A DNA stretch of 64,000 nt from Peribacillus sp. FSL P2-0133 (GCF_037975445.1 NZ_CP150254.1:1858001-1922000); one strand, 5' to 3'; positions 7,413-15,686 are shown, numbered from the stretch's first letter. Numbers and translations: made by a program. The notes: generated by a model from the letters alone, not told the origin.

Positions 7413-7431
7413 ACCAACTTGAACAGTTGGT
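7413..7431 (-). promoter_or_regulatory. 19-bp palindromic operator in the cupin promoter
   Basis: ACCAACT-tgaac-AGTTGGT is a perfect 7-5-7 inverted repeat. On the minus strand it lies between a TTGACC -35 and a TTAATA/TAATAA -10, where a TetR- or HxlR-like dimer would block transcription. No candidate regulator gene is adjacent. Confidence 0.5.
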
Positions 7432-7572
7432 CAAATTATCATTTCATTAATGACTACATCAGATAGTTGCTAAATAGGAAAGGCAATTGCACCAGCAATG
7501 CGGTCGGCATATTGCGGATGGTTTCATCCAACACACCTAAACACTTAATATTCTATTTCTTAGACTGTTTTG

Positions 7573-8280
7573 TTACCAATCAATTAGTTTTCCGCCTCTG
7601 AAAAATTTTCCGCTTGGCCCTTCAGATCCAATTGTTGTTAACCATAAGAATGACTCAGCTGCTTGCTTAGGTGTAGTTGGAGCAGATGGTCCACCCATCT
7701 CTGAGCTTACCCATCCTGGATCGACAGCGTTTATTTTAATATCACCTTTGACTTCTCTAGCAAGCAATTGTGTCAATCCGTTTAAGGCAAGCTTAGACAA
7801 CTTATATGCTCCTACTCCTGGATATGACAATTGGCTCATCCCGCCATATTCTGAGGAAACATTAATAATTCTGCCATAGCCTTGTTTTTCCATGATGGGA
7901 ATAAAGGAACGGATTACATGGTAAACTCCAAAGAAATTGGTTTCCATTGTCTGCTCCAGAATGGAAGGGTCCATAGCCATTAACTTTTTATCCTCATCCA
8001 AATACACGCCTGCATTATTAATCAATACATCTAATCTTCCATATCGCTCATTTACAGTGATCGCGGCCTGAAGAATGCTTTCTTGATTGTTTACATCCAT
8101 TACCAGAAATGATACGTCTAAATCTGACTTCTTAAGTTTTTTGGCAATTTTATGACCTATTATTGGATCTCGACTTGTCAAGATGACCTTAAAACCTTCC
8201 AAAGCCAATTGTTTGACCAGCTCATATCCAATTCCTCGATTACCGCCAGTGACAAGTGCAACTTTTGTATCCTTTGACAT
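7573..8280 (-). CDS. short-chain dehydrogenase/reductase
   Basis: This is a 235-residue classical SDR. The nucleotide-binding TGGNRGIG is at 11-18, NNAG at 88-91, the catalytic Ser region INVSSEYGG at ~139-147, and Y159xxxK163 (YKLSK). The PGWVSSEMGG loop and a GKFFRGG C-terminus resemble the carbonyl-reductase-like subgroup (NADPH-dependent reduction of aldehydes or ketones). AAAGGAGGATATT precedes the ATG. It lies between the cupin and the MerR/adh pair, on the same strand as the cupin but 190 bp away. The substrate cannot be inferred from sequence. Confidence 0.9.
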   Translation of the reverse strand: MSKDTKVALVTGGNRGIGYELVKQLALEGFKVILTSRDPIIGHKIAKKLKKSDLDVSFLVMDVNNQESILQAAITVNERYGRLDVLINNAGVYLDEDKKLMAMDPSILEQTMETNFFGVYHVIRSFIPIMEKQGYGRIINVSSEYGGMSQLSYPGVGAYKLSKLALNGLTQLLAREVKGDIKINAVDPGWVSSEMGGPSAPTTPKQAAESFLWLTTIGSEGPSGKFFRGGKLIDW

Positions 8281-8625
8281 TTTCCAATATCCTCCTTTTT
8301 CGCCCGCTAATCATAGGCAAGAGTAGATTATTGCACAATCTAGAAAAATGAAGGAATCAGCCCAATTCCCCGAATAGCTTCTGTTAGAATCAAGAATTTC
8401 CATTTATCACACGACGTAGTAATGATAATTAGTTACATGACTAAGTATAAGGGTTAGAGTAGACTCTAATTCAAGGGGAAATTTTATAAATAATAATTAA
8501 TTTTTTTATTGGCTTATTGTTAACTTTAGATTAAGCCACTTTGTATCGTTGGATGAAGTGGGAGTAGAGAACATGCAGTGGTTTTGGAAATGCATTGCTT
8601 TATTGGCACAGTGAATATCACAAAT

Positions 8626-8670
8626 AGAGCAACCTATCCTACAAATTAGGTTTGAAGGATAGGTTGCTCT
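8626..8670 (-). terminator. strong terminator after the MerR gene
   Basis: A perfect 15-bp stem (AGAGCAACCTATCCT with its complement) and a 15-base loop lies just past the MerR stop. Confidence 0.75.
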
Positions 8671-8673
8671 ATA

Positions 8674-9084
8674 TTAATTAAAATTCCCAATTTTATCGTT
8701 TTTATGAATATCTTCCGTTCCAGCCTCCAAGGCAGTTTTATAATAGTTACATTTAAGATTTATTAGTTTCATAGTCTTGTTCATTTCTTCCAACTGTGCT
8801 TCTACAGCAGCTTTACGTTCTAAGAACATGTCATATCTTTGCTGTAAGGTGGAATCCCCATCAGTACACCAATCAATGAAATTTTTAATTTCTTTAATAG
8901 GCATCCCGGTGGATTTAAGACATTCAATGATTTTTAAAGCATTAATATCGGATTCTTTAAACAGTCGTGTTCCGTTAGGTGTTCGTTCTACAAAAGGCAA
9001 AAGTCCCTCCTTGTCGTAGTAACGTAAGGTATATGTTGTAAGGTTCAATTCTTTTGCAACTTCACTAATAGAATATTTGTTCAT
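8674..9084 (-). CDS. MerR-family regulator (AdhR/NmlR-like)
   Basis: ATG 9084 is chosen (AGGAGTG 7 bases upstream), giving 136 residues. The N-terminal helix-turn-helix is YSISEVAKELNLTTYTLRYY, with the wing GLLPFVERTPNGTRLF, a linker helix, and a long C-terminal dimerisation helix (RKAAVEAQLEEMNKTMK). Only one Cys lies before the coiled coil (C-T-D) and one near the end (KCNYYK). It diverges from the alcohol dehydrogenase gene and two similar operator sequences are present. In B. subtilis AdhR, a MerR protein responding to reactive aldehydes, controls adhA. The same arrangement suggests the same role here. Confidence 0.85.
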   Translation of the reverse strand: MNKYSISEVAKELNLTTYTLRYYDKEGLLPFVERTPNGTRLFKESDINALKIIECLKSTGMPIKEIKNFIDWCTDGDSTLQQRYDMFLERKAAVEAQLEEMNKTMKLINLKCNYYKTALEAGTEDIHKNDKIGNFN

Positions 9085-9115
9085 TGTTTTCACTCCTATT
9101 CTCCTCAAGCATAAA

Positions 9116-9133
9116 TTTCGAGTTAACTCTAAG
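9116..9133 (-). promoter_or_regulatory. AdhR-type operator before the MerR gene
   Basis: On the minus strand CTTAGAG-TTAA-CTCGAAA has the 7-4-7 layout of the operator in the adh promoter. It would allow autoregulation. Confidence 0.5.
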
Positions 9134-9277
9134 ACGTGAAGCGATTTTATCATGGGTATTGCTGAGTGTCAAAATCACTTTTAAATAATGGAGATATAAC
9201 TCATAAATGTGTTATTGTCCTATGTTACTAGCTGAATTGTCACCTAAACGAATGAGAAAAAAATATAAAAAAATGAC

Positions 9278-9308
9278 TTGACTTAGAGTTAACTATAAGG
9301 AATAACAT
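9278..9308 (+). promoter_or_regulatory. MerR-type promoter/operator of the alcohol dehydrogenase gene
   Basis: TTGACT (9278-9283) and TAACAT (9303-9308) are separated by 19 bp. That over-long spacer is typical of MerR-activated promoters. The inverted repeat CTTAGAG-TTAA-CTATAAG (9282-9299) fills it. Confidence 0.65.
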
Positions 9309-9426
9309 TTATTTGCAAGAGAAAAGCGGAGGGGTAGTAATGAAGGAATGAGAGCTTTCAAACCTAATTTTCTCCTCTAGTTACAAAGTATTCTCTTGAA
9401 AAATATATTTAATTGGAGGGTTTTAA

Positions 9427-10467
9427 ATGGTAACGGCTAAAGCAAGAGCTGTCGACGGTCCTGACAGACATTTTCGAGCAGCAGAAATTAAAAGACGTGA
9501 TCTAGATTTACATGATGTTTTAATTGAGATTAAATTTGCAGGCATATGTCACTCAGACATCCATGCTGCTCACGGCGAATGGGGTCCCGTTAACTATCCA
9601 CTTGTACCAGGACACGAGATTGCGGGAATTGTTACCGATGTTGGAGCCGAGGTAACAAAGTATAAAGTCGGTGACCGAGTAGGAGTCGGATGTATGGTTG
9701 ACTCCTGTGGAAAATGTGAGAACTGCCTTAAAGGGGAAGAACAATACTGCCTTAAAGGACATGTTCCAACTTACGCTGGTGTCGACCAATATGGTGAGCC
9801 TACACTAGGTGGTTATTCTACACATATCGTCGTAACCGAGGGCTTTGTTGTAAGAATTCCTGATAACATTGAACTTGACGCCGCTGCACCATTACTTTGC
9901 GCAGGCATTACAACCTACTCACCATTAAACCATTGGGGAGCTGGTCCGGGCAAGAAAGTAGCGGTTGTTGGTTTGGGAGGTCTTGGCCATATGGCAGTCA
10001 AGATTGCACATGCTATGGGTGCAAATGTGACCGTTCTATCACAAACATTGAATAAAAAAGAGGACGGCTTGCAGTTTGGCGCAGACAACTACTATGCTAC
10101 TAGCGACCGAGATACATTTGAGAAGCTTGCAGGTTCTTTTGATTTAATCATCAACACAGTAAGTGCAAAGATTGATCTTGATGCGTATTTCTCCTTACTC
10201 ACCCTTGATGGCACTATGGTAAACGTCGGTGCTCCTGGAGAGCCATTGTCCCTAAACGTGATATCCCTTATCGGTCATCGTCGTTCATTTGCAGGTTCCG
10301 CGATTGGAGGCATACGTGAAACTCAGGAAATGTTGGATTTCTGTGCCAAACATAATATTGTTCCTAAGATTGAAGTAATCTCTGCTGATCAAATTGATGA
10401 AGCATATGAGCGTGTCTTAGCATCAGATGTAAAGTATCGATTTGTTATTGACACTAGTACAATCTAA
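9427..10467 (+). CDS. adhA: zinc-dependent alcohol dehydrogenase (cinnamyl alcohol dehydrogenase group)
   Basis: This 346-residue protein is full length for the medium-chain family. The catalytic zinc ligands are C41 (AGICHSD), the His/Glu pair GHE at 62-64 and a Cys near 158 (LLCAG). The structural zinc Cys are C94, C97, C100 and C108. The Rossmann motif is [13 protein letters not shown] at ~176-188. The enzyme interconverts aldehydes and alcohols using NAD(P)H. TTGGAGGG is 7 bases before the ATG. Divergence from a MerR gene with a shared operator implies induction by aldehydes such as formaldehyde or methylglyoxal, as for B. subtilis AdhA. Confidence 0.92.
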   Translation: MVTAKARAVDGPDRHFRAAEIKRRDLDLHDVLIEIKFAGICHSDIHAAHGEWGPVNYPLVPGHEIAGIVTDVGAEVTKYKVGDRVGVGCMVDSCGKCENCLKGEEQYCLKGHVPTYAGVDQYGEPTLGGYSTHIVVTEGFVVRIPDNIELDAAAPLLCAGITTYSPLNHWGAGPGKKVAVVGLGGLGHMAVKIAHAMGANVTVLSQTLNKKEDGLQFGADNYYATSDRDTFEKLAGSFDLIINTVSAKIDLDAYFSLLTLDGTMVNVGAPGEPLSLNVISLIGHRRSFAGSAIGGIRETQEMLDFCAKHNIVPKIEVISADQIDEAYERVLASDVKYRFVIDTSTI

Positions 10468-10480
10468 GTTGCTAAATTAG

Positions 10481-10592
10481 GATCTAAACTGCATTTCCGA
10501 AACCAGGAAATAAAAAGGTTGAGGAAGAACGGTTAGAGGAACTATTGTCCTCTGAGAACATGCTGGGTAAACCAGTCATTAAAGAAATCTAA
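10481..10592 (+). pseudogene. 3' remnant of an unknown, probably phage, gene
   Basis: A start-less frame reads AFPKPGNKKVEEERLEELLS then MLGKPVIKEI and a stop at 10592. A GGGC/GCCT hairpin with a T tract (10593-10619) follows. The cassette at 10626 inserted directly into that T tract. Function not recognised. Confidence 0.35.
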
Positions 10593-10619
10593 GAGTGGGC
10601 TAATGCCTGCTCTTTTTTA
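10593..10619 (+). terminator. rho-independent terminator at the cassette insertion point
   Basis: GAGTGGGC-taat-GCCTGCTC followed by six T. The target duplication TATTAGAA (10618-10625) begins at its end. Confidence 0.55.
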
Positions 10620-10625
10620 TTAGAA

Positions 10626-12528
10626 GGCTCTGTTAAAGGAGTTGTTGATTTCCTTGATGAACTAACGGGGCAGGATAGTTGAATAAGGAATTTATATTTA
10701 CATCTAGAATATACATAATTAGGGAATGTGGAGGTGGGAGCTTAACTGGAAAAGGGCAGTATTCTCGCTCTGCTCGACTCCATTAAGGGGGGCAAGACAA
10801 CGGTTACAAAGAAGATTACTTACGGAATAATGGTGACTTTGAATTTGATAAAACCGAGAATAAACGTCCGATGAACATATGGCACTATGCTAAGTGGTGG
10901 ACATATCTAGATTCTGATCACCCAGAAAGGAGGAGAGTGACCTTTTGAATACCAATATTCAGTCTCTTTGATGCATCGAACACGCTTTCAAGCATTGATA
11001 ACAAATAGAGATTTTGTAGAACAATAGGGCTGATAAAAAAGTAAAGAGAGGGAAACCAAATGAAAAAGATTACTACGGGACGAAGCAACAGAAGCTTCTC
11101 CGAAGCAGGACTGCGTAGACTGCGTGAGGTGCTGACACGGCATGTCAAGTCCGGGAAAATCCCTGGACTCGTCGCCCTGGTCAGCCGGTACGGTGAGACG
11201 CACGTCGAAGCGATTGGGACGATGCGCCATGACGGTGGCGCGGCGATGCACCGGGACACGATCTTCCGGATTGCCTCGACGTCCAAGCCGGTCACGATGG
11301 CTGCGGCGATGGTCTTGCTCGACGAGTGCAGGCTGCGGCTGGATGACCCAGTAGAGCAGTGGCTGCCTGAACTCGCCGACCGGCGGGTGCTGAAGCGGAT
11401 CGACGGCCCGCTGGACGATACCGTGCCGGCGCGGCGGCCGATCACAGTACGGGACCTGCTGACCTCCACGTTCGGGCTCGGCATGGATATGACGTCGCTG
11501 GGCACTCCGATTATGGGCGCGATATTCGAGCAGGGGCTCACGCCCGATCTACCGGAGCCGATGCCCGAGCCGGATGAGTGGATGCGCCGCCTGGGCACAC
11601 TCCCGCTGATGCACCAGCCCGGAGAGCGCTGGCAGTACCACATCAGCAACGATCTACTCGGAGTGCTCGTCGCCAGGGTCACGGGCCAGACGTTTGAGAC
11701 GTTCCTGCGCGAACGCATCTTCGACCCCCTGGGCATGAAGGACACCGGTTTCCACGTGCCCGCCGACAAGATCGACCGGCTGCCGCCCCTCTACGCCCCC
11801 GACCCGCAGACCGGAGAGTTCATTGTGTGGGACGAGGCCAAGGGGGGACGCCACAGCCAGCCTCCAGCGTTCCAGGGCGGCGGAGGCGGACTTTCCTCCA
11901 CCGTCGACGACTACCACGCCTACTTCCGGATGCTGCTAAATCACGGGATGCAAGGGACCGAACGGATCCTGTCCCGGCCCGCCGTCCAGCTGATGACCAC
12001 CAACCGCCTCACGCCCGAGCAACAATCCGTCCGAAACGCAATGGCCAGCAACAACGTCCATGTGTCATTCGGCCAAGGGCAGCACGGCGGCTGGGGCTTC
12101 GGGATGGCGGTGCGCACCTACCGTGGTGACTACGCGTCCATCGGCCAGTTCGGCTGGGACGGTGGAACCGGCACCACGACGTACGCCGACCCGGACAAAC
12201 AGCTCACTGGAATCCTGCTCACCCAGGTCGGGATGTCCACCCCGGATTCAGCGCGGCTTATCCACGACTTTTGGACCATGGTCTACCAGGCAATCGAAGA
12301 CTGACACCGAGCCCGCGCCTGGTACGCCCGCCCCCCACGACACCCAACGGTCAGCCTCCTGTCGGCCGATTGGAAGCAAAAGTTGCCTTTGGTACTTTGC
12401 TTATCAAGATTGTGAGATATTGTTCTTAACAATAGGGTGCGTTAGTTCCATAGGATGTACTTAAGAAGACCACTTTTAGGTGGTCTCTTTTATTCGTTCA
12501 AAAATCAACATTAATCTATAACAAAGCC
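10626..12528 (+). mobile_element. transposase-less mobile cassette 1 carrying a beta-lactamase-fold gene
   Basis: The left end is GGCTCTGTTAAAGG (10626) and the right end ATAACAAAGCC (to 12528); these are imperfect inverted repeats. Both flanks carry TATTAGAA (10618-10625 and 12529-12536), a perfect 8-bp target-site duplication, so the boundaries are exact and insertion fairly recent. No transposase is inside. The first ~55 bp match the left end of the 25242 cassette. The last ~110 bp, with CCATAGGATG, a GACCAC...GTGGTC hairpin (12466-12487) and the terminal repeat, match the other right ends. Such elements resemble mobile insertion cassettes that are moved in trans. The 8-bp duplication and GG-starting ends fit IS1595- or IS6-like transposases. 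A short coding-like frame without a start (about 10795-10946) precedes the cargo. Confidence 0.82.
11060..12304 (+). CDS. GC-rich serine hydrolase of the class C beta-lactamase fold
   Basis: This 414-residue protein matches the class C beta-lactamase/esterase (Pfam Beta-lactamase) fold. It has SxxK as S73-T-S-K76, YHISND as the likely YxN-type second motif (~194), FQGGGGGLSST (a conserved turn), and WDGGTGTTTYADP in place of KTG. There is no signal peptide, which favours a cytoplasmic esterase or peptidase over a secreted drug-resistance enzyme. Third codon positions are almost all G or C, unlike every neighbour, and the closest style is actinobacterial. The GC-rich tract starts ~35 bp into the gene and ends ~12360. 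Only the first dozen codons and the GAGAGGG ribosome binding site look Bacillus-like. Confidence 0.85.
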   Translation: MKKITTGRSNRSFSEAGLRRLREVLTRHVKSGKIPGLVALVSRYGETHVEAIGTMRHDGGAAMHRDTIFRIASTSKPVTMAAAMVLLDECRLRLDDPVEQWLPELADRRVLKRIDGPLDDTVPARRPITVRDLLTSTFGLGMDMTSLGTPIMGAIFEQGLTPDLPEPMPEPDEWMRRLGTLPLMHQPGERWQYHISNDLLGVLVARVTGQTFETFLRERIFDPLGMKDTGFHVPADKIDRLPPLYAPDPQTGEFIVWDEAKGGRHSQPPAFQGGGGGLSSTVDDYHAYFRMLLNHGMQGTERILSRPAVQLMTTNRLTPEQQSVRNAMASNNVHVSFGQGQHGGWGFGMAVRTYRGDYASIGQFGWDGGTGTTTYADPDKQLTGILLTQVGMSTPDSARLIHDFWTMVYQAIED

Positions 12529-12551
12529 TATTAGAAATGGAGATGTTTGAA

Positions 12552-12772
12552 ATGGCTAACTAAAAAGCAAACTTGAACATTGCTTCACTTTTTGGGACAT
12601 GAAAGAGTTAGTCCGCCAGACAAATATGAGTGAAAACTTCATTAAAGATCAGTTTTTCTATGATACTCGTTTTCCGAAGGTAAGAGTGGGGCGAGAGTGG
12701 GTTATGCCCGCAAAAGCAACCGAAGAATTTCTACTTATATGGTTATCTGAACAAAAAGAATTAACACCATAA
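12552..12772 (+). pseudogene. phage DUF771-like protein, frameshifted near its start
   Basis: GGAGAT precedes ATG 12552 (MAN), but a 1-base loss at about 12561 gives an immediate stop. The shifted frame continues as KSKLEHCFTFWDMKELV, RQTNMSENFIKDQFFYD and FPKVRVGREWVMPAKATEEFL to TAA 12772. This matches the DUF771 layout, a small helix-turn-helix-like protein of Firmicute phages. An internal ATG at 12599 would still give a 57-residue product. Cassette 1 inserted about 16 bp upstream. Confidence 0.55.
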
Positions 12773-12874
12773 ATGAAGTTGGAAAAATTGGGAGAATTCA
12801 TAGTATACGAATTTATCACTGAAATTAATTTACCTGTTGTAAATATGAAATATGAGTACTGGGAGGGAAATTAG
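12773..12874 (+). CDS. small phage protein, 33 residues
   Basis: The start codon follows directly on the stop of the DUF771-like gene and its own TAG abuts the ATG of the next gene. This suggests translational coupling. The protein is acidic/aromatic (EFIVYEFITEINLPVV). There is no independent ribosome binding site. Family not recognised. Confidence 0.4.
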   Translation: MKLEKLGEFIVYEFITEINLPVVNMKYEYWEGN

Positions 12875-13084
12875 ATGCCTAAAAAGGATATTAAACATTC
12901 AGAAACTGGTTATTCTAATTTGGTAGCACAAACAGGACATTGCGGAATCGATTATTTTGGTAATGAAATAATAGAAGATGATGCAATTATCATTGATAAA
13001 AGTAATGGTGAAGTATTTCTTGAAAATAGTTTAGAAGATTATCTGATTGAAGTATTAGGTTTCCAATTTACTACTGCGGAATGA
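12875..13084 (+). CDS. YqaI-like small phage protein
   Basis: This 69-residue protein shows the YqaI pattern of the B. subtilis skin element: HCGIDYFGNEI, an acidic segment with DDAIIIDKSNGEVFLE, and a C-terminal LEDYLIEVLGFQF. GGGAGGG overlaps the end of the preceding frame. Its place just before the replication genes matches the skin-type phage order (yqaI ... yqaL-yqaM). Molecular role unknown. A GACTCCTG/CAGGGGTC hairpin (about 13088-13112) follows. Confidence 0.7.
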   Translation: MPKKDIKHSETGYSNLVAQTGHCGIDYFGNEIIEDDAIIIDKSNGEVFLENSLEDYLIEVLGFQFTTAE

Positions 13085-13269
13085 AAAAAGACCCCTGTTC
13101 GCAGCAGGAGTCACTTTATCTTAAAACCATTTAATTAACGTCATTCTAGCATAATCCTCAGTGATGGTAAAGGAGGGCTATTTAAGTCAATGAATATAAG
13201 AGATATGAGTTGAATATAAAGTGGATTTGCCATCAAAAATAAATATTTAAAGATGAGGGGGATGGAATC

Positions 13270-14190
13270 TTGCAAGGATACATTAAGGATTTTAGAAAAG
13301 AGTTGGATAGTTCTATTTGGATGATGCCCCCTCTATATCATAGGGTTTGGCAATATCTGAAATATCAGGCCAATCATCAGGATAATAAGATTCCTATGAA
13401 GGATGGAACGTTTTTAACGATAAGGGGAGGACAACACTTAACCTCCGTCAGGACAATAGCTCATAATGTTGGTTGGTACGAGGGAGCGGTTTATAAAGAA
13501 CCAAATCCTAAAACGATTTCTACAATATTAGCGTGGCTAGAAAAGCAATCAATGATCAAGATAAATCGGGGAAAGGGTAACAGACAATACACACTGATAA
13601 GTCTTATAAATTGGGATTTATACCAAGTGAAAGAGTTGGAAGGTAACGGTGAGGGAACAGTGAAGAAACAGCTAACGGATATAAACAAGAATGAAAAGAA
13701 TGATAAAGAACTTGTTGCTGTTGATAACGTGCCGACGCCAGAAGAAAGTGACGGGGTGCCTACGACCGGTCTAAAGGATGATCCCATGTTTGCGGGAGAA
13801 ATATCACAAACTTCTGAACAAGCAGTGCAATCACTTTTAAACCGATTCATACAACTTAGAGCCTATGGCTTTGATTTTTCACCAAAGGATGAAGATGCAG
13901 CTAATGAAATTATAACCAGTGGTGTGCCTTTAAACGATTCTTTAGTATACCTTACCGAATGTTTTGAGCAGTACAAACCTAAGCACATACGCGATCGAAT
14001 AAACAGTTTATCTTATTGTGCCGGTTTCATTTTAGATAGGCACCAGAAAAAATTAGAATCTCAGAATCTTGCGAAAAGGGGGATATCCGATGGCAACAAA
14101 ATCGATAGAGGAAGCATTAGTAAAACTACTTCAAAGGAGCGATCCATTACAGGGGGCCAAACCGGTTGGCTCGGAAGAAAAAAAGCCTGA
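13270..14190 (+). CDS. phage replication initiation protein (winged-helix, YqaL/DnaD-like)
   Basis: A TTG start with GAGGGGG 9 bases upstream gives 306 residues. The N-terminal ~120 residues match phage replisome organisers: SIWMMPPLYHRVWQYLKYQA, TFLTIRGGQHLTSVRTIA, a helix-turn-helix (PNPKTISTILAWLEKQSMIK) and the basic wing GKGNRQYTLISL. An acidic linker (~125-190) follows. The C-terminal ~100 residues are helical and end in a basic tail. The protein should bind the phage origin and load the helicase with the next gene product. Its last 101 bases overlap the helicase-loader gene in another frame. Confidence 0.82.
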   Translation: MQGYIKDFRKELDSSIWMMPPLYHRVWQYLKYQANHQDNKIPMKDGTFLTIRGGQHLTSVRTIAHNVGWYEGAVYKEPNPKTISTILAWLEKQSMIKINRGKGNRQYTLISLINWDLYQVKELEGNGEGTVKKQLTDINKNEKNDKELVAVDNVPTPEESDGVPTTGLKDDPMFAGEISQTSEQAVQSLLNRFIQLRAYGFDFSPKDEDAANEIITSGVPLNDSLVYLTECFEQYKPKHIRDRINSLSYCAGFILDRHQKKLESQNLAKRGISDGNKIDRGSISKTTSKERSITGGQTGWLGRKKA

Positions 14191-15022
14191 CTGTCCTTTG
14201 TGTAAGGACCATCAGATTATTATTTATCGTGTTCATGATAAGACTAAATGGCTCATTGACACAAGAACCATAGACGGTCAAGAAGTGGCTAAGCTTACGC
14301 CGGAAAGCATGGTCTTAGAATCGGACTATTTTGCTGGGAAAGTTTGCAGTCCTAATGAAGCAAAGGAGTGGCATACAACATATTCAAAGCGGTGTGAATG
14401 TGTCCGGAAGAAAAAGGCCGAACGACTTATGCGAGCCAGCGAAATTACGAACGATTTTAAAAAGATTGGGTTTAAAGATTTTCTTAGCAGAGGTAAGCCA
14501 AAGGTTATCTTTGATGCTTATGAATGTTCTTTGGCTTACTTTCAGAGTTTCTCAGAAATCCGGAAAGATAGGGCCAATAGTATCGCTCTTCTTGGGCAGC
14601 CTGGAGCGGGGAAAACTCATTTGCTCACAGCGATATCTAATAATCTGATTAAGAAGCTAAACGTGGCAGTTTTGTATTTTCCATACGTGGAGGGGTTTAA
14701 CGATTTAAAAGATGACTTCGATAAATTGGAAGCCAAACTGGAACGTATGAAGCAAATCGAAGTCCTCTTTATTGATGATTTGTTCAAGCCAGTGAAAGGC
14801 AAGCCAAGGGCTACAGATTGGCAGGTAGAACAACTATATGCGGTAATTAATTACAGGTATTTAAACCATAAACCAATTCTTGTTTCTTCAGAATTGGTTG
14901 TAGATGAAATAGTAGATGTAGATGAGGGACTAGGGACTCGCATTTATCAAATGTGCCATGATTTCACCGTAGTGATCAAGGGAGATAGAAAAATACTTAA
15001 TCATAGATTGGCAGGGATTTGA
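14090..15022 (+). CDS. phage DnaC-like helicase loader ATPase (YqaM-like)
   Basis: ATG 14090 is preferred over 14069 because AAGGGGGG lies 7 bases upstream, giving 310 residues. The N-terminus has a Cys pair (CPLC) and a later RCECVRKK that may form a zinc ribbon. The AAA+ core follows: Walker A GQPGAGKTHLL (~178-188), Walker B VLFIDDLFKP (~236-245), sensor-1 region KPILVSSEL, and a GTRIYQMC arginine-finger segment. DnaC-type loaders deliver the replicative helicase to the origin. It overlaps the initiator gene and couples to the next small gene. Confidence 0.85.
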   Translation: MATKSIEEALVKLLQRSDPLQGAKPVGSEEKKPDCPLCKDHQIIIYRVHDKTKWLIDTRTIDGQEVAKLTPESMVLESDYFAGKVCSPNEAKEWHTTYSKRCECVRKKKAERLMRASEITNDFKKIGFKDFLSRGKPKVIFDAYECSLAYFQSFSEIRKDRANSIALLGQPGAGKTHLLTAISNNLIKKLNVAVLYFPYVEGFNDLKDDFDKLEAKLERMKQIEVLFIDDLFKPVKGKPRATDWQVEQLYAVINYRYLNHKPILVSSELVVDEIVDVDEGLGTRIYQMCHDFTVVIKGDRKILNHRLAGI

Positions 15023-15217
15023 ATGAGGAATTTATTAGGGTTTGATGGACTAGCACCCTATTCAATCATTTATTGGCAGTTGGGTGGGGAGAACCAATCG
15101 AAGACAGTTTGTTATACGGATGACGAAGAAAAGAAAGCCTTGGAGCGTTTTCGTACGATTGGTGATTTTTATAGCACTTATGACAAGGCTATTGTGAATG
15201 GTGTTTCTACTTCCTAA
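15023..15217 (+). CDS. small phage protein of unknown function
   Basis: The ATG follows the loader's TGA directly, so the genes are translationally coupled. The 64 residues include an aromatic N-terminus (DGLAPYSIIYWQLGG) and a charged middle (YTDDEEKKALERF). No family recognised; its position is typical of phage early small genes. Confidence 0.55.
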   Translation: MRNLLGFDGLAPYSIIYWQLGGENQSKTVCYTDDEEKKALERFRTIGDFYSTYDKAIVNGVSTS

Positions 15218-15325
15218 TAGGGCTTGTACTAATCCAAAATGCGAATCGTCAATCAATACAGGTTATCAGGTCTGGAAGGTTGGCATAGACTTATATTGAA
15301 TCTGAGTTGTTTTGCTGCAAAATAA
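15198..15325 (+). pseudogene. frameshifted small zinc-finger phage protein
   Basis: From ATG 15198, overlapping the preceding gene, the frame reads MVFLLPNRACTNPKC...YQVWKVGIDLY and stops at a TGA (15294-15296). A 1-base correction there yields CNLSCFAAK and TAA 15325. This completes a two-pair Cys finger (CxxxxC...CxxxC) with the usual WKVG-DLYC text of small phage zinc proteins. It is probably a decayed gene. Confidence 0.5.
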
Positions 15326-15403
15326 GGAATCCCCGTTTGCCGACAGGAAACCGAGATTAAGCTGTGCATTTCTTATTTTCATTTTAGCATAGGAGGAATC
15401 TGG

Positions 15404-15583
15404 ATGGGTAAATATATCAATACAATGACTACTGAAGTAGATTTGATGGATAGTAATAAATTATATGTTGTTAAGGATGGTAAATTGATTTTTCATGAAT
15501 TACCGGAATATGGGGAGACTGTTGTAATTACACTTGGTGGAAAAGTAGATCGATTGGAAACTACTGAGAAAAGGAAGTTATGA
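15404..15583 (+). CDS. small phage protein, DUF3954-like
   Basis: AGGAGGAA is 6 bases before ATG 15404. The 59 residues read as small beta strands (LYVVKDGKLIFHELPEYG, VVITLGGKVDRLE), as in the DUF3954 family of Firmicute prophages, which also contain a Y-VVKDGKL motif. The stop overlaps the next ATG (ATGA). Function unknown. Confidence 0.6.
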   Translation: MGKYINTMTTEVDLMDSNKLYVVKDGKLIFHELPEYGETVVITLGGKVDRLETTEKRKL

Positions 15584-15663
15584 GTTGTCTGTTTTGTGAA
15601 GGAAAATTATATTTTAAGGAGAAACCTTACTTAGACAGGACATTTATGGTAGTATTTCTTTGA
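15580..15663 (+). CDS. very small CxxC phage protein (27 residues), probably truncated
   Basis: It overlaps the preceding stop by ATGA. The peptide MSCLFCEGKLYFKEKPYLDR carries one CxxC pair. It ends at TGA 15663, just before the accessory gene pair. The text then breaks off abruptly, so the 3' part may have been lost when the accessory genes were inserted. Confidence 0.4.
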   Translation: MSCLFCEGKLYFKEKPYLDRTFMVVFL

Positions 15664-15686
15664 TATAAAAAGAAGGGTGAAATTCA

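Noticed and set aside
10918-11769. Minus-strand frame of 283 codons opposite the GC-rich hydrolase
   Set aside because: Long antisense frames are expected in GC-rich DNA. The Ser/Arg-rich text shows no fold and the plus-strand product has all catalytic motifs.
12430-12540. Cassette right end interpreted only as a rho-independent terminator
   Set aside because: The hairpin does look like a terminator, but similarity among copies extends beyond it to the terminal repeat and, in cassette 1, to an exact target duplication.
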